Positions 22,756 to 33,976 of a stretch of DNA of 64,000 nucleotides are shown in pieces. Source of the stretch: Salvator merianae. Its lineage: Eukaryota; Chordata; Lepidosauria; Squamata; Teiidae. The DNA is taken from positions 114,026,635-114,090,634 of the forward strand of contig QVOM02000034.1 in the NCBI GenBank assembly GCA_003586115.2, written 5' to 3'. The first letter of the stretch is position 1; the number at the start of each line of letters is the position of its first letter. The position numbers and the translations under genes were made by a program. Below the pieces are notes generated by a model. That model made no database searches and was not told where the DNA came from. It was given only the letters and a program-made list of their open reading frames with translations.

Positions 22756-23679
22756 CATCTGTTAGATCTTAAACTTCCTGGCTCACATGAGATAAAAGAA
22801 AGCAACACAAAGAAAAAGAAATGGTAATGGTCCTCTTTTTCTGAAACTTACTTCCAAACTCCCAAATTGAGTAATTCCCTCAGTTATTATTTTTTTTAAT
22901 ATATAGAGAGAGATAGAGAGATAGAGAGACACATGCCTTTTTACATATGCCTTTAGTAACAATTAGGGGTGTGACTATGATTAATCATAATAGTTTTAGT
23001 CTTGTATTTTTTTTCTGAATTAATATTAACCATATAGAGTATATTGAAATTGGTGGTAAATAAGTTCAATAAATACATAAAAGCTGAGAAGCTTGATATT
23101 CAATAACATTAATTTTCTCTCTCTTTTAGAAGTATTTAAATTCTTGACAGAAAGCATTAGAGTCTTCCTGGTGATTTCAACTCAGCAAAGAAATTCTGGA
23201 CATTCCTGACACTTGTGGTTTGATAAAGATTGCAGAGATAAAAACAGACAGATACATCAGCCACTTAGGAAAGTGAAAAGAGAATTCCCTCATGAAAATC
23301 TAAAAACACTGTTATCTACAAAAGAATATAACAGTTAATATAAGCTAAAAAGAAGAAAATCTAGATTCAGATGTAGAGAAATTCTGCTCTTGAGCTTAAA
23401 AATGAAGTCAGGTTTGGGATCGTCATGGATTGAATCCACAGTTGATATCTGAGACTTCAAATGCTTCCCAAGACTAATGGATGCACTTATGTAGCCATCA
23501 GTTGCAAAAGATGAAATAAGGTCAGTTCTTTCAATATGTGCCTTCAAAAAAAATCAGCAGAAGAAGATGGGGTTCATGCAGAGGTTTTTAAGATGAATAT
23601 AGATTAGTAGGTCCCAATTTTGTCAAACTTTTCATGTTTTAGATAAAATCAACTTACTCTACCATATTGGAATTTGAGT
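22756..23679. other. Unassigned AT-rich sequence, no gene seen
   Basis: GA-rich patch at about 22903-22930. No gene supported. Confidence 0.55.
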
Positions 23680-23990
23680 ATGGGAATACTCATCTTTTGA
23701 AAGGTGGATAGATCTTACAAATTACAGATCCATTAATGTAATTGATGTTGTAGCCAAGATATATGCAAAATATATTCTATTAAAACTGTAAGATTACACA
23801 GCAGGGAACATTATCTTTGCAGAGGAACAGGCCAGCATTAGGAGTGACTATTCTATCATTGATAACAGTTTTGTTATGTATCAATTTATATATGCAAACA
23901 GGCTTAAAACTCTAACATGCTTGCTGCCTTTATATAGCCCTACTGCTGAAGAAGGATGATCTGCACTTAGTTATTGATATGCACAGACAC
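23680..23990 (+). pseudogene. Relic of a LINE reverse transcriptase (second LINE family)
   Basis: Plus-strand conceptual translation around 23708-23905 reads NYRSINVIDVVAKIYAKYIL, then FAEEQASIRSDYSIIDN, and a little further on an AAFI remnant of motif A. This lines up with the minus-strand frame at 49242-49550 (NYMPISFIYIVAKLYARYLL, ILAEKQSRIRSGPSTTNN, TAFIDI), so both derive from one LINE family that is neither the L2 at 1-1893 nor the CR1 at 52664. Stops and frame changes rule out function. An R4/Dong-like or RTE-like assignment is only a suspicion. Confidence 0.6.
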
Positions 23991-25204
23991 TTACAAGAAC
24001 CTTGGCACCTGGTCTGGAGGATGCCAGAGATCATTTTCAGCAATGGAACTTGTATCTCAAGTAGGTTCCCATTTCTGGAAATACAAGTCTGTATAATGAA
24101 GCACCTTACCGCTTAGGACCATGGATACTAGATTTTTGATCCTGCAGGATTGCCATGAAAATGTGACTGCCCAAACTGAATACTTGATTGGATAAAGGCC
24201 ACCTGTTTACATGATCTGACCAGTCTGAATATTGAGAAACTTCCTTGTTTACTTCATTTTGCTTACCCCAAGGGTAGGATCTGAGTCCATCTGGTGTCTT
24301 TGTTTATATAAAAGTCCATCACTACATCCCTCCTTCATCAGCTGAACTTCGGTTCATCCTGGCAAGAAGCTGAACTCTATTTGTTGGTGTTTGGGTTGCT
24401 GAGAGCTGCCCTCAAAATCATTCCAAAGATATGAATTGGACCCACTCTCTGTGTGTTGCAGGATCAAAGTGGCTTGATCCTTCCATGTACTATTGCCACA
24501 AAGAGATGAGGACAAATTCAGACTTACTTGACATCACACAAAGCTGATATTTGGGGCCAAAAAAGCAATTAGCATACTGAGTTCAAAGACCCCACACTTT
24601 GCTTTGTTAGAACTGAAAGGCAAGGAGTAAGGTAGAGTGTTAGTGCTTCTGCCTTCCCTGTAAGCCTATCTTTTTGAGCATTGTGACCCACCTGCTTGCT
24701 AGTGAGAAACAGAGCATGCTTGAGACTTGGTACATTTGTTAATCACTGAGAAGATTATCCCTGAGCAAGAGAAGCCTTAGAGATAGGCATACCACCCTTG
24801 CTTCCTGAAGTTGGTTGCCCCTCACCACATCTTCACTGTTTTCCTTCTCAGTTAAGGTGCTCCTTTCCGTCTCCCCAATTCATTGACAGAATCACCCCAA
24901 TTCATTCTGATAGTATGTGGGCAGGGGGCAACAATTGATGGAATTCAAACCAAGGGAACCATAGAAGGGAAGTTCATGGAATTAGGCACTTCAACCCATG
25001 GTGTCGCAACTTCCAAGGTGCTAAAGTGCTCAGAACTTAGCCTTATATTTTCTCTGAATTCTGGCCACACCTGGTTAGCAACCAAATTTTGATTGGCTCA
25101 CAGCATACCTTGCCAATTCTCCCTCTTTCACTTAATTAATCATGTGGCTGAGCACTCCATTTCCTGGCTTCATGTTGCATTGCTACCCAGAGATAAATAT
25201 AACT
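23991..25204. other. Unassigned sequence, possible repeat with a TATA-like motif
   Basis: The 23960-24560 part has a steady moderate-GC texture unlike its neighbours. A TTTATATAAAAG word at 24302-24313 is TATA-box-like. No paired LTRs, primer-binding site or polypurine tract were found, so no promoter or LTR is claimed. Confidence 0.3.
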
Positions 25205-25463
25205 CTCTAGGCCTGTTCGCATTTACTGTCCTAGTATGGTATAACAAAACAGCTCCATCCTAGGCCACCAGCACTCAAAGTGTGAATAACCCACTGAGGG
25301 CAGGCCTGATCATCATCACATCAGCCACAGCAGAGTGTGGTACATGGTAGGAGATTACCATGTGACTGGGATATAGTGCATGACCGTGCAGCCACAGTCA
25401 TGCCACCACATCCATTCACACAGCATTCAAACCTCGAAGAGGTCAATGTGAATAGGCCCTCAG
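25205..25463 (+). mobile_element. Short MITE-like DNA transposon
   Basis: Element about 25210-25458 (249 bp) with ends GGCCTGTTCGCATTTAC and ATGTGAATAGGCC. Flanks CTCTA and CTCAG share only the first three bases. Interior does not obviously match group A or B. Confidence 0.68.
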
Positions 25464-26654
25464 TCTCCAACTGTGGATATGTAATATTTTATTAATAGTT
25501 TGGTTCAAAATTTGGATCAGAATTTACATAACACATGCCTCTTTCCTCCTTCTAATAATTCAAGGAAATTTTACTTTTATTATATGCTGATAGTCTAATC
25601 TTGTTTTCATATGATGAATAGAAGTATAAAACAAAGGTAATTGGAATGGGTATCTTTATTGACTCTATGCATTTTGGCATGTATTTTCTTCAAAAGATAC
25701 ACTTTCAAAACAGCTTTTTAAAATGTAGTCTTTAAAGGCCCTCTTCAATCCTGAGTCCTGGTTCAAGATTAACACTCAGAAACCTTGAGTAAGACCATTT
25801 ATAGATTTATGGTAGAAATTCGTATTCTCAGAACTATATATCCAGTCTCACGATCTGTTTCATTCAAAAATTGTATTTAAACAGTAAGTTAGGGATGTGG
25901 TTCAACAAACAGATAATGCCTCCGCAAAAACAATCAAGATATCTCCATGGAACAATAATTTAAAAAGAAACTTATCCATTCCTAAAAAGTAACTTTTTCA
26001 CAATTTTAAGTTGCAGAAAAAATACATGCTAGATTTAAATTGATGAAATTTGGTGTTTTATAGGGGACATATTTTAAAGTGCTTTATTAATCATGAATCT
26101 GTTCTGCTATTTAAAGAGACTAGAAGATCTAAGCCATCAGGTGATATGGGGTAAATAAGTGCAGGATATATTGAAGCAAAGTTCAATACAGTAAAAAAAT
26201 CATTTTCTTTTATTCAACAGGATCATCAAACCATTATAAATGTGGCTAACTACTTGTTAACTTATTTTCATTCCGAATTGCAAACAATTTAAGAAATCAC
26301 CATTTGCAATCAACAGCTTGTTTTTACTTCATCTGTTATTTCTTAAAAGGTTCTAAATACTATCAAATTGTGCATTGTGCAGGTACCTATTGGGATTATT
26401 ATTTTCTTTCTTTTTCTTTTTTTTTTTTTTTTTTAATATTGTTTGATTTGTAAATGCCTGTGGCAAAACAAATGCTGCTAGTTCTACTTTAAAAAAAAGA
26501 AAAGAAAAGAAAGAAATCTCTCTATTAATGAGCCAAAATAAATAAATGAAACAGTTCAGTTTATTTTGATAGCCAAAGTTTCATAAGCAAAATATAAAAA
26601 ATACCACACACATACAAACATATAGAAAATATATTTTTTTAAGTTGCCAAGCAT
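25464..26654. other. Unassigned AT-rich sequence, no gene seen
   Basis: A T-rich run (26400-26436) and an A-rich run (26489-26516) are inverted repeats of simple composition. No gene supported. Confidence 0.55.
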
Positions 26655-26939
26655 CAATATGCCTCTTTATGAATCTATAGTGAGACCACATTTGGAATAT
26701 TGTATACAATTCTGGTAACCACACATCAGAAAAGATATTATGAAACTGGAAGAAAATACAGAAAAGGGCAGCCACAATGATCAAGGGGCTGGAACACCTC
26801 CCTTACAAAATCAAGCTGCAACCTCTTAGCCCTTCAGCTTTGAAAAAGAGGAACCTGATTGAAGTATGGTGTAGATAAAATGCTGGACAAGATGGGCTGT
26901 GGCCTGATACAACAGGATTCCTCTTATGTTCTTAATATA
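26655..26939 (+). mobile_element. CR1-group LINE 3' fragment, internally deleted
   Basis: AGACCACATTTGGAATATTG...CAGAAAAGGGCA.CCA.AATGATCAAGGGGCTGGA is the CR1-group text that encodes the RPHLEYC..W and VQ+R.TKM.. regions. It then jumps to the 3' terminus CTGGACAAGATGGGCTGTGG...CCTCTTATGTTCTTA, so the middle of the 3' region is deleted. It belongs to the subfamily ending CTTATGTTCTTA, as at 41150-41632, not to the ATTCTATG-ended CR1 at 52664. Confidence 0.78.
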
Positions 26940-26940
26940 A

Positions 26941-26988
26941 CCCCCCCCCATACACACACACACACACACACACACAACACACAAATCT
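26941..26988 (+). repeat. C run and CA microsatellite
   Basis: Nine C followed by about fourteen CA units with small interruptions. Confidence 0.9.
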
Positions 26989-27048
26989 GTGCATTGATAT
27001 ACATTTACAAATCATAAATTTCAGCACACCAAAGTCCAATAAGTAAAA

Positions 27049-27236
27049 CATGGGGCCTTTCTGCACTTGGCCTTATTCCAGATTATATCTCAGAATAGAG
27101 ACCTGCCATCTGCATGCTAGTGCAGACTATGGTAGGCCCTGGGCAAGACCTTTTATAGTTTGCACTAGCATGTGGATGGCAGGTCCCTATTCCGGGATAT
27201 AATCCACAGTAAGGCCAAGTGCAGAAAGGGTCATGG
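27049..27236. mobile_element. Short palindromic MITE with 5-bp TSD CATGG
   Basis: Element 27054-27231 (178 bp) is almost entirely a large inverted repeat: the left arm runs from CTTTCTGCACTTGGCCTTA through AGACCTGCCATC, and the right arm returns through GATGGCAGGTCCCTATTCC to TAAGGCCAAGTGCAGAAAG. CATGG borders it at 27049-27053 and 27232-27236. The centre carries TGCACTAGCATGTGG / CATGCTAGTGCA. It is too short to code for anything. Confidence 0.87.
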
Positions 27237-28871
27237 TTGGGAAGATTTTGTTCTATGCTAAACATGAATTGATCTTCTTGTTGAGCTGATGCACTGGGTT
27301 GTGACAGAACTAAGCAATTAGGCTACATATTGCTTTAAGCTGAAGCACAGCCTAACTACTTCATAAAATGGCCCAGAGCAGCAATTCTATGACTAATTTC
27401 CAAAGTTGCAGACAAAGCCCATGCAATGTACTTGCTGCATGGTCTCTGTTCTCATAATAGAGAAAGTGGGGAAATTAAATGCAGTGTCTTTGGAAGATGG
27501 GAGGGAACATCATTTAAATCAATTCCCAATTCCAAGCTTTGGGGAGAATTTATATTTTGGAATATTGTTTGGCTGCAGATTAGGGTATGTTATATCCAAA
27601 CTCAAGTGCTTTAAAGATTCATTTGCAGACATACAAATTTGTTATGCAAAAATATTTGGATGTGTGTTCTATTAATTTCAATTGAGGGGGAATTGTGTTC
27701 AATTCTTCCCAATAGATTTCACAGAAGCTGTCTTGTGCCTGAGAAAGGTTTGCTATTTGATAAAGCCCCCTACTTCCCTTACCAATCCCTGCCACAGCAT
27801 GGCAGATTTATCAGAACTTTCCCAAAGCATCTGTAGTCAGGGCTTACTAGTTTTGCTTATATAAAAGAAGGCATAGAAACTCTGGATGCTGGCTATACTA
27901 GGTTACAAAGGTGACAAACCCATAAACCTAAGAAAACTCCCCAGTTCTAAGCATGGTAGACAATTAGTCTGAATATTTGCTATTTCTTCTTCACCCTTCT
28001 ACCTCATTGCCATAGGCATCAACAAGGCAGCTCCTGCTTATATTTCATGCTTTTTAAAAAAGAAAAAAAATCCCTTCCAGCCCTCAGTGACTTTCCATTA
28101 CAGGTTTGCATAGCTGAATGATTCTGAAACTTGTTGATAGCTGTGAGCCAAACTAAATGTGTCATTAATTGTGTGAATACAATGACTATGCATGTTTTGC
28201 TAGGAAAATAGCAGCTGCCGGGAAGCTTAAACAGCTGCAGTATTGTGCCAAACAGACAGAGGGAATTAAATTCCTTCTCTTCCTACCATGGTCCAAACTT
28301 GCATCTCCTTTTAGAACTCCTGTTTGTTTTTTTGAAGGATAATTCAGAGAACTTCCAAAATCGAAGGAAGGGGCTGCTCTAATCTTCTAGGAAAGGTGAA
28401 TAGAAATCACATAAAAAAAATAAAGATGATGCGACGTTCTTGAGCAGTGTGCTGGCCTTGAAACCTTTAGCTTTTTCTGCTCTGTGCCTTGGATCAGAAT
28501 GTATTCCAATCCAAGGCCCATTCTTTTGCAGAATAGGGGAAGCCCAGACACTCCCTTAGTATGTTTTGTCCACACAGACAAAGTGATGGACTGGGTTATG
28601 GTACCAAAATGGTGCCACATCCTGGTCCTGCTATGAGCCTCTTTAAAGAGGTCCACAACTGAACCAGAGCCCATTATTCCAGAGTACGAAGGGCATGTAG
28701 GAAACACACTTCTATAGGAAGTTGGTCAGCTAATGCAATAGCACCTCCTGGCAACAGTGAAGCCTGGGTACCTTTGTTCCTGGGCTTTGATTGCTCTGTG
28801 CTAGCTGTGAGGGCTAGTGCAGCCTTTGGAGTCAGCAGCCAGGACTGGGACAGCATGGACGTCCCCAAATG
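27237..28871. other. Unassigned sequence, no gene seen
   Basis: Open frames up to 106 codons on either strand have no recognisable content. No full repeat was placed. Confidence 0.55.
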
Positions 28872-29815
28872 CAGTTTGTTGTTGTTGTTTGCTTGTTGCC
28901 ATACTTGTGTTTCAGTAGGAACCAATCCAGATTCTAGTTGTAGGACATTTTCACACTTGCCTGTTATCCTGGTACAAACTGTTTGCTAGTACGCTTCTTC
29001 CATGAGACTAGTATAGTCCTGTACCACAATGGTCCTAAGGGCTTCTTATTCCAGTTTAGCTGTAAACCTCTTTTAAGAAGTCTACAGCTATACTAATGCT
29101 ATCTGTTCTGGTTCAGGCGTTGGCACTTCTGCACCTGTGCAGAATAGCAGGAGCATCACTGATTGGTTGATGTAAATGCAAATGTAGAAATAGAAAGTCT
29201 ACCACAAGGCACAACACTCTCAGAATTAAATAAGTTACAGTTATATTAACTTGTCTTTTTGCAGGCTTGGCCCTTTTATTCAGCATTTGCCAGCATCACA
29301 GTGAAAAATGGAATGGCATGAACGGTTGCCCACATCTGGAATAATAAGCTTTTCTTTGAGCACAAAACAACTTTCCTTTTAAAGATGTGGCTTTTTTATG
29401 AGCCTGAAACATCCAGAACGGTCTCTAGAATATCAGTACGAATGTTGCTTTAATTAATATTTTGAGTCATTTTTGGCTCTCCAGGCAAAAAGAAGAACAA
29501 TTAAATGAATAAATGTTAATAATCACAAATTTACCTTCTGCACCACAGTAAAGCGGCTTGCCTGAATTTACAAGGGGAAATTTCATGAAAACAGCACATT
29601 TTTTTTCTCCAAAAAGGCACCAGAGAGCAACTGCTTGCTGTCACAGGATAATTTAAAAATGCATGTGCCATAACAACACACGGCAGAAGCATCTATCTGC
29701 CACACCCTTTCCTGCTGCCAAAGGACAAGACTGTTATCATATATACATCCGTTCATTGTTTCTGTACAACCCCATCACATTACACAAATCTCTTTGTACT
29801 ATAAATTGAAATGGA
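28872..29815 (+). repeat. Duplicated block, left copy (abuts the gap)
   Basis: 944 bp that recur at 29957-30900 at a constant +1085 offset without indels. By eye only two differences: G at 29187 versus T at 30272, and G at 29751 versus A at 30836. The copy ends at the last base before the run of N. It begins with a TTG triplet run and includes a MITE-like segment (about 28945-29150). Confidence 0.95.
28945..29152 (+). mobile_element. Possible MITE inside the duplicated block
   Basis: GGACATTTTCACACTTGCC at the left and a CACCTGTGCAGAATAGCAGG end at the right resemble the terminal motif of the GGCC elements. No clear target duplication. The same segment recurs at about 30030-30237 as part of the block duplication. 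Confidence 0.4.
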
Positions 29816-29951
29816 NNNNNNNNNNNNNNNNNNNNNNNNNNNNNNNNNNNNNNNNNNNNNNNNNNNNNNNNNNNNNNNNNNNNNNNNNNNNNNNNNNNNN
29901 NNNNNNNNNNNNNNNNNNNNNNNNNNNNNNNNNNNNNNNNNNNNNNNNNNN
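29816..29951. other. Assembly gap of 136 N
   Basis: Unknown bases. The gap is flanked on both sides by the same 944-bp sequence, so its size and existence are both doubtful. Open frames running across it are meaningless. Confidence 0.99.
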
Positions 29952-29956
29952 GAAGA

Positions 29957-30900
29957 CAGTTTGTTGTTGTTGTTTGCTTGTTGCCATACTTGTGTTTCAG
30001 TAGGAACCAATCCAGATTCTAGTTGTAGGACATTTTCACACTTGCCTGTTATCCTGGTACAAACTGTTTGCTAGTACGCTTCTTCCATGAGACTAGTATA
30101 GTCCTGTACCACAATGGTCCTAAGGGCTTCTTATTCCAGTTTAGCTGTAAACCTCTTTTAAGAAGTCTACAGCTATACTAATGCTATCTGTTCTGGTTCA
30201 GGCGTTGGCACTTCTGCACCTGTGCAGAATAGCAGGAGCATCACTGATTGGTTGATGTAAATGCAAATGTATAAATAGAAAGTCTACCACAAGGCACAAC
30301 ACTCTCAGAATTAAATAAGTTACAGTTATATTAACTTGTCTTTTTGCAGGCTTGGCCCTTTTATTCAGCATTTGCCAGCATCACAGTGAAAAATGGAATG
30401 GCATGAACGGTTGCCCACATCTGGAATAATAAGCTTTTCTTTGAGCACAAAACAACTTTCCTTTTAAAGATGTGGCTTTTTTATGAGCCTGAAACATCCA
30501 GAACGGTCTCTAGAATATCAGTACGAATGTTGCTTTAATTAATATTTTGAGTCATTTTTGGCTCTCCAGGCAAAAAGAAGAACAATTAAATGAATAAATG
30601 TTAATAATCACAAATTTACCTTCTGCACCACAGTAAAGCGGCTTGCCTGAATTTACAAGGGGAAATTTCATGAAAACAGCACATTTTTTTTCTCCAAAAA
30701 GGCACCAGAGAGCAACTGCTTGCTGTCACAGGATAATTTAAAAATGCATGTGCCATAACAACACACGGCAGAAGCATCTATCTGCCACACCCTTTCCTGC
30801 TGCCAAAGGACAAGACTGTTATCATATATACATCCATTCATTGTTTCTGTACAACCCCATCACATTACACAAATCTCTTTGTACTATAAATTGAAATGGA
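29957..30900 (+). repeat. Duplicated block, right copy
   Basis: Second copy of 28872-29815; only five bases (29952-29956) separate it from the gap. Unlike the left copy it continues into unique sequence after 30900, so it is probably the correctly joined one. Confidence 0.95.
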
Positions 30901-32760
30901 ATAGATTTTATGTTGCTTTAAATACTGACCCTAACACAATGCCCCTACTGATATTAACACTGTGGCAAACTCTGCTGATGCAAAGTGGGTGATCTGCTAT
31001 TCAAGTCTTCTATGCTAATAAAACAACAATTGTTTTCTGTGAGAGCTGCCATTTCAGTCAGAATTAATATTTATGTGCCTATACTTATATTTCATAAACA
31101 GGTTTTTGCTTGCTCCCTGTGCTTCTATACAACAAACATAAGAGTACACAAAGACACCTAAGGCATTTTACAAAATTCCAGTTAATTTGCATCCTTATGT
31201 GGACTTGCTTGTTTTCTGTTTCAAGATCCTTGCATTTCCCCAGTCAAACAACTGTGTTTTGCATTATCATAATCATATAATACATTAGCACCTGAACGGA
31301 ATTAAATATGTCCAATCCAATGCAATTCCAGTGCCCTGTACACAGTATTTACAACAAGGGAGAGGGAGCTAAAATCTCAGGCACTAAGCAGATTGGCTAT
31401 GGAAGCCAGTAGGTCTCTTTTGGGGCCTGTGACACAGACCTGCCACTGATGTACCACTAGAGGAGGGCCACATAGGATTTTACATTTATGTGGTATGTTT
31501 TGCAGCCATAAATATAGCTGAGTACTCTCTTGCTCTGCTAGGGAAGTGTCTCCAACAGATGTCCAAACCAACAGGGAGAAAGTACCTTCAGTCTCCCCCT
31601 CTTGTCCTTTTTCCATCTTTCTGATGGAGTATGGATGGCCAGCAGGTGTTCATGATTTTATGCCCCAGTGTCATGAGTGCAGGCACCTGACTCCGTTTTC
31701 TCATCGTCTGAACACTCTCATCAATGTCCATACCCATGAGTATGTAAATATAGACAGGGAGAGTCTTTCTGGCAAGACAGGCAACAAAGAGACAATTGAA
31801 GTATCTAAAAACCACTAAAATTCAGAGCACAGATTAAGCATGTACCTAGCCTCTCTTAAAGAAACCACAAATCTTTAACAGTGCCTATTTAATTAAATAT
31901 ACACAGAAGTATGACTTACTGCAAAAGGATGTTCCAAGCCTGGCTTGCCATAAGCTGGCTGATATCAATCCCCCTAGTTAGACTCACTATGCCACCTTAT
32001 CCCTACCTATTGAGTGCATCCACAGGCCTAGCTGGAAGGGTGGAGGTCTACTTAGAAATGGCACTGTACACAAAAGCAGCATGGTCTACTGAGCCCTATA
32101 GTCTCAGCATGAGAAAGTGCCACACACTGCTACTTCTGGAAAGGCCACTAACATGATTCCTCACAGCAAGCACATGACCAGGAAGTGGCACTGCACACAT
32201 GAACAGTGTGGTCTGCAGTATGTGGTGTGCTGGGACCTGTCATCCTGGCACAAGAAAGCACCAAACATCATAAGTTGTCTTTCTATTCCTAACTGTAGTA
32301 TTGAGGATTTGGGCTGTGAAGGAGAAAACACAGGGTCAGAATTTGGTCCTAGCAGTCTTGGCACCCAGAATCTATCTCTTTAGACTTCCAGAAATCATTA
32401 CTCACTGAAAACCTTCCTTTGGCAGAGTCAGGCCAGAGGCAATGTTACCCACCCTGCAAGAATGGCAAAGGCAGAAAATAATAATGGAGATAGAGAGTGC
32501 ATGCAGGAGTGCAAGATTAGCTAAGTGGGGTCTTTGCAGAATCCAAGGGACTGGACTCAGGCCTTAACAATTTGCACCTGCAGTTTTGGGTGGGACTGTG
32601 CACTTTTACATAAATCAGCATAGGGCACCAGCAGACTGAAGACAAAGTTCTGAGCAGCTGTTCCTGTGCTTTTGTTCTTGTTCATATGGCAGCATTGAAT
32701 AGTGTTCCTTAACTGTTTACTGTCCTTTGGCAACTTCTGTTTTAAGATGTTGAATCTATG
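30901..32760. other. Unassigned sequence, no gene seen
   Basis: Open frames of 60-90 codons only, without motif. No repeat ends recognised. Confidence 0.55.
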
Positions 32761-33224
32761 GGCGTGTTCTGACATAGCATTTAATCAGTGTATAGGCTGT
32801 GTGCAGTTCCAAGGGCTCAACATGATCTTGCCTTTCCATAGTTTTTCTGGACTAAATTGATGAAATTTGGACTACTTTGAATTTGGATTTAATGAGTTCT
32901 CAAGCCATTCCAGATCACTAGCCCACTTTATTATACAATGTGGTAACATGGAAAGAAACTATTTGGGAGGGATCACACTTTGGGGGGGCTGTGCAGAGGG
33001 AGGGCTCCCTATTTCCTGCTGTCCAATGACAGACTTAGTGGGTGAGCAGGAAGCACAGTAGTTCCTTCCACCTCTGCCATTCCCCCTTCCACTACTGCCA
33101 AGAGAAAAGAAAACAATCCTTTATTCTACCAATCTGCAGTCCTTTCTCCTCCTTTATCCATCATTCAACACTGCCAGGAAGAAATTAAAGACTTCTTCCA
33201 CTTCCATCTGCTGATTAAACAAAA

Positions 33225-33590
33225 AAACCAGAGCTCTTCTAGGTTTATGGAGTTTTGCGTGAAACCACCGCAGTGCTACAGCAAACTTCAGACAGTGACA
33301 CAGTTCACTGAAGGCTGCACACTAGGGAGGGAGCATAACAGCTGGAGATAACAGTGGGCTGGGATGGAGACAGCATCTCCAAAATGCATTCCTTGCTCTT
33401 GGTTGCTGCCCCTTCTCCTGCAGTCTGGGGAGCCTTTCCCTCACTTCAGCACAAAAATGTGGCAACAGAACAGCATCATTAAGGTAAGACAAGGTTAAAC
33501 GCAACTCCTTGTTAAACACAAGGTCAAGCATTTTCAGAGTGCAGACTTGTTTGATGTCCTTGCCATGATGCCATGAGTGTTTTAATTCAA
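33225..33590 (+). other. Segment present only in the outer copy
   Basis: About 360 bp between CTGCTGATTAAAC and CTGTGCCTGTTTGGG in the outer element has no counterpart in the inner one, where CTGCTCTTTAAAC runs almost directly into CTGCGCATGTTTGGG. Either an insertion in the outer copy or a deletion that founded the shorter inner subfamily. No inverted ends were seen at its borders, which favours the deletion. Confidence 0.6.
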
Positions 33591-33976
33591 AACACTGTGC
33601 CTGTTTGGGAGTGCAGTCCTCTTGCCCCAACAAAGAACCCACTCAGTATCAATTTTGTTTTTCGCAACACACAGCTACATAGTGGGACATATGCTGCTGT
33701 AGATGTCTCAGAGGGGGGTGAGGCAGAATCCATTTGCTGGCCATTAACTGAACTATCACAATAATAGAGCCCCTCCACATTTTCCCCTCTTCACAGACCT
33801 CTCTGTGTTTTTAAGCTACTCTTAAGTTGCACAAATGCACAAAAGTGCAATTGTGACAGAGCAGAAATTGTCATCTGCTCTTTAAGAAGATTTATTGTGC
33901 AATATATGTGGCATTGCTTGTGTAGATACAAGAGAGGGGGAAGGAGCAAACGGTGAATGACTAATAACACCACCAA

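Noticed and set aside
23991..24560. LTR of an endogenous retrovirus
   Set aside because: No second LTR, primer-binding site, polypurine tract or gag/pol text was found nearby.
29780..30074. Open frames spanning the N run
   Set aside because: Unknown bases cannot support a reading frame.
28872..30900. Genuine recent tandem duplication
   Set aside because: Not excluded, but the left copy ending exactly at the gap and the haplotype-level difference make an assembly artefact more likely.
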